NCBI GenBank assembly: GCA_025093985.1
Contig: JACAAK010000009.1
Coordinates: 310,001-374,000, forward strand
DNA length: 64,000 nt
Source of the DNA: Calvatia gigantea
Lineage: Eukaryota > Basidiomycota > Agaricomycetes > Agaricales > Lycoperdaceae
Direction: 5' to 3'
The translations under genes and the position numbers were made by a program. The notes beneath the pieces were generated by a model. That model was not told the origin of the DNA, did no database searches, and saw only the letters and a list, made by a program, of their open reading frames with translations. This document shows, piece by piece, positions 20,529 through 31,912 of the stretch. The first letter of the stretch is position 1; every line of letters starts with the position of its first letter.

Positions 20529-23106
20529 TAAATGGCACACTGGCCAAACTTGCGTTCAATGATACCCTCGGGCCTAGGCAAGATGTCCTGTAAAGAAATC
20601 TTATTATCCAATCCCAACTAGGCAGAGAGAAATTATTCTCACATGGTCAAAAATACCAGTGGGGATTTCAATAGTAACACAAGCATTGGGATTGTCCTTT
20701 GATCACAGGTGAAACACGATGTGTTATCCAAGAAAAAATTCATCATACCACAATAGCTGCGACATGAGCCTCGATAGGCGCAGCAGACAAGAGAAGGTCT
20801 ATAAAGTCAGGAACATCAACTAGGACATCGGGAACAGGACAACGCGCCAACTTACAGGCTTGTTCACGAGCTGGGTGCAAGTTGTTCAATATAAGCACGA
20901 GGTGAAGTGGTAAAACTCACTATATCCAACCTAAGTCATGATAGGTCAGCGTCCCTTCGTAATTGTTTCACCAGAATAACCTACCTTCAGCAGGTATTCA
21001 ATAGCGTTGAGCGCCGCTTGTGCAAACGCAACAGTTCTGTCAAAAAAAAGACCATTAGGGAGGCTATAGGCCCTGCACGTTCAAATGAGCATTTACGTGT
21101 CCATGAAGTATTGTTTGCCATCCCCATCTGAAGTCGCAGAATCAACGGTATAACTCGTCTGTAGACACGAGGTGAAGCTTACTGATATTGACGCTCAGAC
21201 CTTGGAAGCACAACTATCCATCAGAGTGAGAAAACGGGACTGAGGTCTGCAGAGAGAGGACCCTCCTCACTTTGTGGGAATATAGGGGATCGATTGGAGA
21301 CGTCTAGAGATTCCGTGAGCGAGTGGAGCCGAAGAAAATGGAGTTGGGACTCACCACGAACATGGGTTGTTTTAGCGCAAATTTCCTGAACCCATCCTTG
21401 ATAATCTTCGTCTTGAAGGTTATGATACCCGCCTACGAGCAGATCAGAATGAAAAATCAAGCCGTTACTTGAGACATACCATCCCGATACCACCGCAGTA
21501 TGACATCTAGAACCGTTCAAGACACCGTGGAATCGTAGGAGACATTTTCCTCGCTTACCTTGCCCTGTGGCGAATAGCGTCAGGTTTACCAGCTGCAATA
21601 AACGTTCATATGACTCACATCGCCCTGGGAGAAATTCAAATCTCCAACAGAAAGGTTCGCACCTTCGACGAACACCGGGAAATAACATCGGGAGCCCCTA
21701 TGGACCGGTTAGCGCACCATAATATCCCACCTGGGTCTGCTTGTATAGCAGGCGACATACTTTGAGAGGTTCTTGATCTGAACGCCCAGGTGGGGAGGTA
21801 AGCCAATCAAAAAAATAACGATGGTGGAAGCCTACGTACGTCACAGTTTCCTCCGTGTTCTCTTCCAGGAAGTGTTCGAGCGCCCTCTTTTTTAATCCTA
21901 TCCATAACATCCTGGGGAAGATCTTGTCCTACATATGCTCCCAGTTCGCTTGGTCCGAACGGGATGGGAGGAGGGAGGTCAGGGTTATTGACAATCAGGT
22001 CTTCCTCGCGCGTGTGCCATTCAGAAAGAAGCTCGTAGGATGGAGCGGTTCCAATGACACTAGGGTGGGGTAAGCCAGTAAAACGTACGCCAGGAATATG
22101 TCGAGATGTGGCATAGACACCTTGAGCGAGGGCAATTAATTTTTTGTGGTCGAGTCTTGGGTTCTACGAACCATGAAAATCCCAAACGGCTTTGCTTGAT
22201 CTGTTGCCAAATTCCTGCCTATGGGCCAAGGCACCGACAACATCAGCGAGGGAACCCTATGCATTTGAATAAATGACATTTCTTAATCGCGTGCCCAGGG
22301 GAAAGACGAACGGTGTAACCCCATGGCATCTTGTCAAAAGGGTGGACTGGAAATCATCACGAACTTAAATCAGGCTCATCAAGACTCGGATGGCTTACCG
22401 TCCAGGATGTCAACAACCAGGTAATCCCCTGGTTCAGCGCCCTCGATAGCAATAGGTCCGGAGAGGTTGTGGATTTTTGTCAAATCCACTTTATTGAGGT
22501 CATCGCAGGCTGCGTACTACGTTAAGAACACAAAGGTAACTTTCAAAAAGTAAACATACAATCATTGTTGCCGATCTGGCCACCAGACCAATCTAACGTG
22601 TGCAGGGTGAAGCTTCAGTATCATCGATCCCCCATTTACACCAGTCGGCTTACCGACACATTCAACCTTAAAGGTCTGTAGGAAAGTGTCAATGGCTCAT
22701 CAAGGGGCGGACGTCGGGCAGCACCGACTGACCTGGTCTGGTTTGACCGTAACCACTGGAGGAATATCCGGGCTAGGAACGCGGTGAGAGTTTCATAGTG
22801 TCATACTTTGTAAGTTGACTGACTGCCAGCGGTTATGGATGTTCTGGAGAGAGTACGAGTTAAGAGGGTTCACCCAGACGCTCCTGTCTCATACCTTTTG
22901 TTGATCTGCTGGGCTGCGAAAACGTTCATAAAAAGGTCAAGGGTACATTTTACAGGAGCGGAGCTGATGCCTACACGAACGGATCCACCTGAAAGAAGTT
23001 GTTAATTAAAGGTACCCGGTGGAGAACCGAGGCTACGACTCGCCTTGATTACGGTAGAATGTGCAGCAGAGTTGTGGGCAGTGTTGGCGGTACGCTTGGC
23101 TGGCAT
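20529..23106 (-). pseudogene. formamidase copy C, frameshifted
   Basis: Full-length formamidase gene by exon content, from Met at 23106 (MPAKRTANTAH) to TAG at 20529-20531 after FGQCAI, the canonical ending that copies A and B have lost. The long exon (about 21850-22105) is open and holds REHGGNCDV. In the exon equivalent to 15465-15546 of copy B one base is gained, giving a premature TGA (about 21224), so the frame is lost before the last seven exons. The first donor is AAG|GCGAGT, again GC rather than GT. The exon after the P-W-G-Y-T motif is in frame but strongly diverged (GSLADVVG). Interpreted as a pseudogene, with the caveat of a possible single-base sequencing error. Confidence 0.7.
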
Positions 23107-23114
23107 GGTTTGGA

Positions 23115-24165
23115 AAAGGATGAGTTCGCTAATCAAAATGATGAGTAACAAAGCACAACGAGTTTCTGAGGAACTATTCCCTTCGATTTATATATCCTCC
23201 ACTGGAAAAGGTCCAGACCTGTCTGATAGGTTTTTGATATCTCTGGGTACTGGTTTATCCTACACCTGTGCGGTCCAACCATGGAAGCACTAGGGTATGA
23301 GGTCACGGGTCTCGGACACATCTTGATGCATCTTGGCCAGTGGACTTTGGCCGGAGACCTTGGAGACCTCGGGACCTTCCCCCGGATGTGGAGCCCCGGT
23401 TGTCATCTGTACGAATAGATTGACAGAACGTCCACTGTTCCAAGACAAATGTCAAAATCTCAACCACAAGGTACAAACTAGCCAAAGGGCCATTCGAAGC
23501 CCGACGCCCGACTTGATCGATCTGATCTACGACAAGGTCGCAACAATCGATATTGTATACTGCGGCTGGTATGTCCTCCCGTTATCGAACAGACAGATAC
23601 AAGTATGTCTATATTGTACTTGGCGCTTTGCCACCTCGGACGCTGGCCCCATCGTCGATCCCCAATAAGTGCAGTCATAATCGGCGCAATAACTCTTCAA
23701 CCTTGTATCGGTTTTTTGGACGTTGGGCGGAAGATACGTCCAGTTTTGTTTGGGTAGTGGGAAGGCGAGAGGCTGCTTATACACCCAGAAGACATACATG
23801 CACGCGAAAAGATGATCATGCGTGAACCTCTTGCTCAGAGCACCGACCCAAAAAAGTAGCTCCCGACTCGGGGAATGATATCCCCTGTGGCGTACGATAG
23901 GTGTATTCTAGAGCAATGGAAGTGGTGCCCAGTTGGTCTGAATGATGAGAAGTAGGCGAGGCGTTTCGTGGCTTGATCAAAGAGATGTCATAGCGGCCTT
24001 CATCGGAATCCAACAGTTATTAGAAGCCATTTTCCGAGGACATGAGAGTTACTTTTCTTGGATATCGTCGTTATTATGTGTACACGGTCCGAAACTATCG
24101 TGTTAGCGCTATCATAAAAGGTGTGATGCCGACTAGCGTCGCGAAGTACCGAAGAGTGGTCCAAG
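23115..24165. repeat. duplicated upstream segment, copy C
   Basis: Paralogous to 17400-18440. It lies between the start of formamidase C and the 3' end of the DUF4139 copy C, so the ancestral order on the minus strand was DUF4139, this spacer, formamidase. No protein-coding gene could be supported in it. Confidence 0.7.
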
Positions 24166-24231
24166 CCTCACTCGCCAACAAACTCAGGTTCATAAGAGAT
24201 AAAAATACAACGACAAGAAGACCTGAATACA

Positions 24232-26409
24232 TTATGCCTTTTTACCAAACTTCCAGGCGTGTCCTTCGAAAGTACAAGTCAAGTCATTTGACGCCTTTAC
24301 CTCAAACATAGTTTCCAGCTTGATTTTCCGATCTGCACCAACCCTCCATCTATACTCATATAATCCATCCTTCTCCCGCGTCCACTTGACCCTTAAACCG
24401 CCTTCTTCATCTTCTTCCTCTTCCGCGTTCCCTCTTTCAACTCCAACGGATACTCCTTCCTTCGCTTCAATCAGCTCCTTCGGCTTCCTTAACAAAATCC
24501 TCACACGTCTATCATCCGAAACAGGTACAGCGTCCTGCAAGATGAGCTTCTCAATGGGAAAACCGTGCTTATTCTCTACACTGATAGAAGCAGTATACGT
24601 AGTGATATTGACGATATCGGCAAAGGTCCCGGCGCCCTCCTTGACGGTCTTGGAAATGCGGGAGTAGGAAATATGAACGGAGGGATCATCACCAAGGGTG
24701 AAGTTGAATGTGTCGTTGCGATTGACGTCCTAGCGAAAATAGAGTCAATCGAGGCTAAGTACGGCAGAAAGCTGGGCTAAAACGCACTGTGATTCTGGTC
24801 TTGGAAACATAGCCATCGTCAAGGATGATGCTAACTGGACCTGGGAGAAGTCTATATTCGCTGTTGTTTTTCACTTGACACTAGGGCGGGCCGGGACATT
24901 AGTGCACCACGTAGTAAGAATTGAAACCGGACACTAACACGAAGATAGACGCGAGGATCAATCCTCGGCACTGACACGTATTCGACATCAGTTTCGAAGG
25001 ACAAGACGGCAATTGTGACAATGTGTTCTTTTCCATCTGAGGGAATGCTGGATTTTCCTCGAACTGTATAGGTCAAAGCCATGGGTGTCTGAGTGACAAG
25101 CTTGGCTGGCGTTTCTTCCCCTCCTTCGTCCTCCGATCCATCTTCGGAAAGGGCAATAACATTACTCTCGGACGAAGGGTGGTCTACCCCGCCCGATGTC
25201 GATCCAAATACTGCCGAGGCCAGGACCACGAGAATCCGGTTGAGCTGCGCAGCCGAAAATTGAGGGGGCGGGGGGTGGAGGAGGGGGCTGAGGTGCGCCG
25301 AAGATTGCGAGTTGCTGCTGTTGCTGGACCTGAATCCGCGGCCGGAGAGGCTGGGAATTCGAAAATGCTTGGGTGTTTGGTAAAAATCCACCACGAGCGC
25401 CATTGTTGAAGGTAACCGCGATTTTGACAGGTTCCAATTTGGGAATGTGTTTGAATGATGGTATCACTTTCAACAGGTACTGAGGATTAATGCTGCATCT
25501 GTCCAAGTCCTCACCCGTCGATTGGGTGATGCAAGCGCGATAGTGGAGGGAGATCGTTCGTGAAGGTTGCTCGTTCTCTCCAGTGACGGCGTGGAGCTCA
25601 TACGTCGGCGACCAATTAGTTTCGTTCACGACTACGAGGCGAGCGTTAACTAGCTTTTGGGCAGGAGGGCTGAAAAACTCACTGTAGCTCAACTTCAGCT
25701 CGGCACGAGTGTCATTGTCAGCTGTGATTACGGCCGTAATTTCCATGTTTGCGGAGCCTTTTCGAAGAGATAGCTTTTTCTTCTCTTCCTTGATTAGTTT
25801 ATCAATCTTTTCAACCTCGGCTTCGAGTTTCGCCACCTGTGCCATCGTCAGGACGTTATCCACAATCAAAGAGAAGCCCCTCGAACTCACAGAGTTGATG
25901 TTAGACTTTCCATGTGCCGTAAAAGCGCTCAAAAATCCGTTCATCACATCCGGACTTGCGTGTTCCCCAGTCAAACTGTTGGCATATTTCACCAACACCT
26001 CAGCCTGGGTAGCGAATACCTTCTTTTCTTCCTGCAACGTGTTTCTCTTGACCTCCAACGCATGTATGACCTCGCTCGAGTCGTCATCGCCTTCGGACGC
26101 AGAACAGACCACGTCGGAGAGATAGGTTCTGTTTTTGGCGGCACTCGGATTAAGGCCAGAGATTCGTACCGATTGTGTGTCTATTGTGCTTGGAAGCTTG
26201 GATATGATCAACTTGTTTTGACCACCCTATATAAGTAAAACAATAAGTAAACCGGGAAATTTAAAGCCAGCAGACGCCCAGTTGAGCATCCGTACCTGGA
26301 GCGCGACATCAAACTTGCGAACGACTTCTGCCTTCGATGACTTCAATACCACAACGGATTTCACTGGGTGGTCCGCGGCGATGATGCGAATAGTGTTGAT
26401 AGCGCCCAT
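24232..26409 (-). pseudogene. DUF4140/DUF4139 protein copy C, frameshifted in exon 4
   Basis: Family of unknown function known as 'mucoidy inhibitor A-like' (N-terminal DUF4140, C-terminal DUF4139). Six exons match the intact paralogue at 35197-37463: 26296-26409, 25891-26226, 25683-25836 (154 nt in both), 24939-25631, 24788-24880 (93 nt in both) and 24232-24729. Exons 1-3, 5 and 6 are in frame, with RGKSSIPSDGKEH and EGLRVKW-like blocks. Exon 4 holds three one-base gains close together (about 25450-25515), which cancel each other but scramble some 17 residues, and then a further frame change near 25205-25215 in Pro-rich sequence. Its length is not compatible with the flanking phases, so the product would be truncated. 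Confidence 0.75.
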
Positions 26410-27024
26410 ATTGCAAGATAGCAAGTTGGTGAGAGGGTTTTGGGGGTTTCCCAGGCACAATTGGCGATGCCGCTGAAGCGAGATGAGAGTAAGTGAACGA
26501 GATTGATCCGCAGTGGTTTAGCGTGTTTAATGGGAGTCACATTCAAGGGACAGTGGGCGACTTTCATTACGTCAACAAAAGCAACAATAGGTCACGTTCG
26601 TTGTCAAGTGCTTGCGCATCACATTTCGTGGAACATTGCTGTGATGCTTATCAGAAACGACGCCACACTGTGGACTGGGTATTTAGAGGGCAGAACCACA
26701 CACGAGATGGAATGTACCGCTTTACCTCTAAAACATGCCCGATACCGGATCAAGTGGAAACACGACCATGTCTTCCTCATCGCGCGACAAAAATTCAGAC
26801 AAATGGAAACATCAACGATCACTTCACGACGATGGTGAGACCAACATCATGAGCTCATTTTTTGGACAATGCACTCACAATTTTTTGAGATGTCTGGCCT
26901 CAACAAGATCCCAGATGGAATCGACAATCCTCTCCTCTCGGGTTTGATACTGCAACCTCTGGGGATACCGGTACGGTTTCATTAAACTGTCCAATAGAAA
27001 TATGCCTGATATGGAGAGACAGCG
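26410..27024 (+). other. possible 5' exon region of NACHT gene 1
   Basis: Between the divergent DUF4139 copy C and NACHT gene 1. At about 26520-26590 the plus strand reads FNGSHIQGTVGDFHYVNK, the kind of short N-terminal segment (aromatic, G-S-H, G-D-F) often found ahead of the NACHT domain in Agaricomycete NLR-like proteins, followed by a GT donor. It may be exon 1 of the downstream gene, but I could not link it by phase. The rest shows no gene. Confidence 0.35.
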
Positions 27025-28885
27025 ATGGATCCCCTGACGCAACGCAATATTCCAGGCATTGAAGTTGATTCCGCTTCACGATACCCTCAGCCTCGATGTC
27101 ACCCCGGTACTCGGACCGCTCTGCTGCAGCGAGTGACAGCTGGACTCAAAGGCAACCGAGAAGGCTGCAGTTTGCTTTGGCTATACGGGTCTGCAGGTGC
27201 CGGAAAATCAGCAGTCGCGCAAACCATCGCAGAAAACTGCCGTGATTCCAAGTCGGGGACGTTCGGGGCTGCCGTTTTCTTCTCTAAATCGAATCCCGAA
27301 ATCAAGATAGAACGCATTTTCCCTACCCTCGCATATCAACTTGCGGAACATTGTGATCCCTACAGGCAATTGATTCGTCCATTGCTTGTAGACGACCCCA
27401 CCGTCCTCGAACAGAACCCGCCTGCGCAATTCAAGAAACTGATCATCGAGCCGTTTTCTATTCTCAAAGCTCGGAGACTGCTTGGTGAATCTCAGCCTTT
27501 AGTTATCATTCTGGATGGAGTGGACGAAAATATGGGGGAAGGGGGCCAGTCCCTTCTCATCGAACTCATCACCCAGCAAATCCGGGAAACCAAAGATAAT
27601 CCCCTCCTTTGGGTAATATCTAGCCGGCCCGAATCGCATTTGAAAGCTGCCTTCTTGAGGTTCGCATCTGGTATCAAGCGTGCAAAGGAGGAAGTTACCG
27701 TCGGCGATACCGATAGTCAAGGTGACGTCTTTCGGTACCTCCAAGCCGGCTTACAGGAGATCCGTTACCCGTTCATGGACGTCTTTCCTGATAATTTGAA
27801 GCCATGGCCGTCACCTCCCCAATTACGAGCACTTTCGAAGGCCGCTTCGGGCTTCTTTCCCATCGCTAATTCTTTTCTCAATTTCGTTCGAAATCGGTCC
27901 ATCAACAATCCGGAACACCAGCTTCTCGCGTGTTTGGATTATCTGACGACCTCCGAGGTATCAGAAGGGGGAGATGACCCGTTGCATGACATTGATGTCC
28001 TCTACACCGATATCCTTTCCGAAATCCCCGAAAACACTCTTGCGAACACCTTACAAATTTTGGGTATTTGCATTTACCACCCGCTTCACCCCCTTTCGCT
28101 CCTGGAACTTTGCAATTTCCTACATCTCCAAAGAGGTCCATTGTACGTTTCCCTGAACAAATTACACTCCGTTGTCGACGTTCCGCCGCCTTCGCAAGCA
28201 AGCAAGGATGGACTTAAAGTGTACCATATCTCGTTCGCACAATACCTCAAGGATCCGAGGCGATCTGGCCGTTTCTATATCGACGAGTCCAAAGTATATC
28301 GCGATATCGCCGTTCATTCTTTGCGTTGGCTCAATTTCTCGATCCGGCGCAACTGTCCCTCAACGGGTGAGTTGATCCCCCTCAAATGGTATCGCTAAGT
28401 GGAACCACTAACACTTTACTAGATGGTACGTGTTGTGGGCCCTTGTCGCACGAGCTCGGATGGGTCTCGCAGGATGAAAGTGATTTAAAGCCCCAAGTCG
28501 CGGAAATCGAGGAGTTTTCTTGGCGGATATGCTGGAAGGCTTGTATTCAAGTTACGGGAGAGGATATTCCTGTGGTCGCCGAAGAACTCGGTCAACTCCG
28601 AAATTGCCGCTCTAGGCTGCGCTCGAAAATGCTCTCATATCCTCGGGACTACCAGATGGAAGGAATTAGGCGAATCTATGATTTAGTGTGTTTTCAGCCG
28701 TCGGGGATTATCTTTTTTTTTGGCTAACTTACTACTCACAGATAAGTAGTACGGAGAGTGTAACCGAGGATGGTGAGCACGTCGAGGATAACGGCGAAAC
28801 ATCGGATCTTGCGGGGCGATTCAACACCAGAGCTGCTGCGTTGGTGGCCATCACTCTTGGAGTCTCTCAGTATGCAATATCCTGA
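27025..28885 (+). CDS. NACHT-domain NTPase 1 (NLR-like)
   Basis: NLR-like STAND NTPase; in fungi such proteins are linked to non-self recognition and regulated cell death, but no ligand can be inferred. Exons 27025-28366, 28423-28685 and 28742-28885 join in frame to 582 residues. Visible: the CHPGTR motif before the domain (residue 25), Walker A GSAGAGKS (residues 55-62), Walker B LVIILDGVDE (about 159-168) and the SSRPESHL sensor segment. No WD40, ankyrin or TPR repeats follow, only a domain of about 280 residues shared with the other NACHT genes here. The start is uncertain: an AG acceptor lies two bases upstream of the ATG and an extra 5' exon is likely. Confidence 0.8.
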
Positions 28886-29389
28886 CTGTTATTTTTTGGA
28901 TGGTGCATTTGCCTCTACATAAGACATGCCACTACTCATTCCTCTCTAATCGCGGGTGTACATTTACTGTTATCGGTGTCATAGTCAGAATGGACCTGTA
29001 CACTAACGACTTAGGGTCATCCGCGTCCCCACTGGAATAAATGCTCTGAATGATTCCTGAGTTTTTTTTGCAGGGTACACATAAAATCCTGGCCAATGAT
29101 ATTTTTACGATGTTAAGTAATGACTAGTCACTGCATCAACAAGTTAATATGACACAGGTCATATCAAAATCCTACCAAATTCAAAAGGTGTGCAGTGCGT
29201 CATATTGAAAAATACACTTTTTGGATTTAATATGATACCAATGCGGCTGGTGTCACATTAACTCGCCGCCACAGTGCAGTATTAGTTGTCGGATTGCGGA
29301 ATTCATCAGCACCTTGCTGGATTTAAAGCTGATTCTCCGCTCCCGCAGAAATGCTTTAGATAGATGAGGAGGAAAGGACGCGAATCGCA
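28886..29389. other. intergenic, no gene seen
   Basis: AT-rich spacer downstream of NACHT gene 1. No open frame or repeat of note was found. Confidence 0.4.
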
Positions 29390-29510
29390 CTGCTATTGGC
29401 CGGATTGCAGGAGATACGCCAATGTTACAGGGGATATGCTGTCAAATGGTGGCTGTCATGTCAGGAGTTCAAAAAAGCGACATTAGCCTTTCAGGCCTCA
29501 GGTATTGTCG
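29390..29510 (+). pseudogene. NACHT gene fragment
   Basis: The plus strand encodes AGLQEIRQCYRGYAV followed by decayed sequence. This matches the segment after the NTPase core in NACHT genes 1 and 2 (AGLQEIRYPF and DGFRDIRQRY). Only about 100 bp remain, with nothing of the domain on either side, so it is a relic of a further family member. Confidence 0.5.
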
Positions 29511-29842
29511 CGGTCTCACCAACTCGTCTCGACACATTAAGACTTTCGGGTCCAAGATGCCAATCTGGGGATCTGTCTCAGCACCGTTGATATCCACCAG
29601 AATCACCCCGCTAAGTTCGACTCGACCATCCATCTTTGATTGTGACAATTTGGATTGATTGAATGAGAGGGTGTCACCAAACAAGTCGGCTACTGGCGCA
29701 AGGACAACAGCACCTTGACAACCTTATACTTTCATAGACGCCTTAGCCTTTTTATTATCCTCCCGTGGTTCTCCAAGCGTTACATATATCAACCACGAAC
29801 GTCTCTCATGCCAGATAACGCACAGACAGGTGTGTTTATTTT

Positions 29843-31688
29843 ATGAAAAGGACGCAAGTAACTCAGTTGGAAGCCACAGGATTACAGGGTTTACAGCCTC
29901 TTGAGGATTGCAGGTTACCAAAAGTCGAGCTCGATTCCCCTGGCAGGTATCCGCTACCACGATGTCATCCCGGGACCCAAAAAGCTTTCCTGACGGGGGT
30001 CGTAACTTGGGCTGACGTCGACTGGCGTAGCTGTAAAATGCTCTGGTTGTGTGGTCCTGCCGGCGTTGGTAAATCCGCCATCGCACAGACAATTGCAGAA
30101 CATTACTATCAATGCAATCGCCTTGGAGCTGCTCTCTTCTTCTCCAAATCACTCTCCCATGCGAACCCCAACCGTATCATTCCGACTCTCGCATATCAGT
30201 TCGCAAAATACCTTCCCGCCTACAAGCAACTTATTTCTCAAAGATTAATCGATAACCCCACGATTCCCGACCTGGAGTTGATATCCCAGTTCAAGGAGTT
30301 AATTGCTAAACCCTTTGCCACCCTCAAGGGTCGCAAAGCGCAAGGCGGAATGCCACCGATCCTGGTCATCTTAGATGGATTGGACAACTGCGAAGGGAGA
30401 GAATCTCTATTAAACATTGTGGAGCTTATCAGTGGATACACCCAGTTAAACGTTGGCACACCCCTAATTTGGTTGATTTCCAGCCAACCAGATTCATTTC
30501 TTGGCGCCAAACTTTCACAACTGTCATCTCGAGGCATCTGTAGGATGGAAAGCATTTCTGAGGATGGCAGCGAGGAGGAAGTCTCCTTATACCTCCAGGA
30601 CGGCTTCCGCGATATCCGCCAGCGGTACGGACATTTTTTCAGTGCTGATACCGAAGCTTGGCCATCAACAACTGAGATTATAAGGCTCTCGAAGGCGGCA
30701 TTGGGCAGTTTTTCCTTTGTCTTTGTTCTTCTAAAGTTTATGGAGGACTCCGGTAGCAACGGCCCAAAACCTCGGCTTTCCGCATTGCTGAAATTCTTGG
30801 CGCGTACGAGAAGTAACTCGATATCTGGGACACACCTATCCTCCCTCGATCTACTATACACTCATATTCTCTCTCTCATTCCCAAGGGACTTCTTCCTAC
30901 GGCGATGCAGATTCTAGGCATCTGCGTTCACTATCCCGGGCATACGTTGTCGGCACAAGCTCTCTCCAATTTTCTTGGCCTCGACATTGCCACGTTCTAC
31001 GGCGCCCTTCATCCGCTGTGTTCTTTAATCGAGACTCCTGATCCAGCATTCGCACATGTCCGCCGACTTCGAATCTACTACGAATATTTTCCTGCATTTC
31101 TTGTTGATTCGTCACGGTCTGGTCAATTTTGCATATCAAAAGTCGAGATATCAGACATTGTTGCAACGCTCTCTCTGCGATGGTCCGGATTCGCTAATAA
31201 ACGCTCGTGTTTTCTCGAAAGAGGCAAGCTTTAATGACCTTTTTGCGAAGTCGAAGTGCTAACATTTCGTTTCAAGATGGATCATGCTGCAAGGTCGAAA
31301 ATCCTTTAGCGGCGCTTAAATGGATGCCTGAAAACCTGGCAGATGCTCAAGGGTGTCTCAGTGACATTGAGGAATTTTCGTCCTCAATTTGTTGGGTCGC
31401 TTGTCTGTCCGTGATTAACGGGGCTGCCAACCCCTTCCCATTCCATCTGTTCCTAGAACTCGATACTTGTCCTCATGATCACCTGATCGGGTTCATAAAA
31501 AAAGCGGCTGCACTGGTGCGTTTGGCCAATTGAACAGGACTTCAGAAGGCTTGAACTGATGCTATATTTAGAGCCCCAAGCCGAACAACAAATGGAAAGC
31601 TCTGACAGCCAGGGACTTGGTGTTTTACGTATGGCTCATATCCTTCCTGGTCGCCTTATTCTATTTTGTCTTGCCTCGTACCAAGTAA
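29843..31688 (+). CDS. NACHT-domain NTPase 2 with C-terminal membrane segment
   Basis: Exons 29843-31223, 31277-31515 and 31572-31688 give 578 residues, the same architecture and length as NACHT gene 1. Visible: RCHPGT (residue 40), Walker A GPAGVGKS (71-78), Walker B LVILDGLDN, and the sensor-like LIWLISSQPDS. The first intron begins with GC (AGAG|GCAAGC) rather than GT; this is the only donor giving the conserved phase before D-G-S-C-C. The last exon encodes a strong hydrophobic stretch (VWLISFLVALFYFVLP) followed by PRTK and stop, suggesting a tail anchor, so the protein may sit at a membrane. The 5' end is uncertain; an AG acceptor at about 29869 could instead begin this exon. Confidence 0.75.
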
Positions 31689-31912
31689 AAGCGTGTATAT
31701 CAATTTTGTCAATGTCAGGCATTAATGGGGATCAACAGTTGTATGTTTTCGACGTATGTTGTGACTGAGTGACAGTGCTTTTCACTAGAAGGTGTTGCCA
31801 AACAAATCAGCAATCATGGACTCGCAACCGCACATGCCTAACACAACGACTCGACGACATTTATACTCTCGTAGATGCCTTAGCTTTCATTCTCCCTCTT
31901 TAACGCTCAGGA

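Noticed and set aside
25211..25329. Extra intron in exon 4 of DUF4139 copy C that might rescue the frame
   Set aside because: The best GT...AG pair there is 119 nt, which leaves the wrong phase; a frameshift remains the simpler reading.
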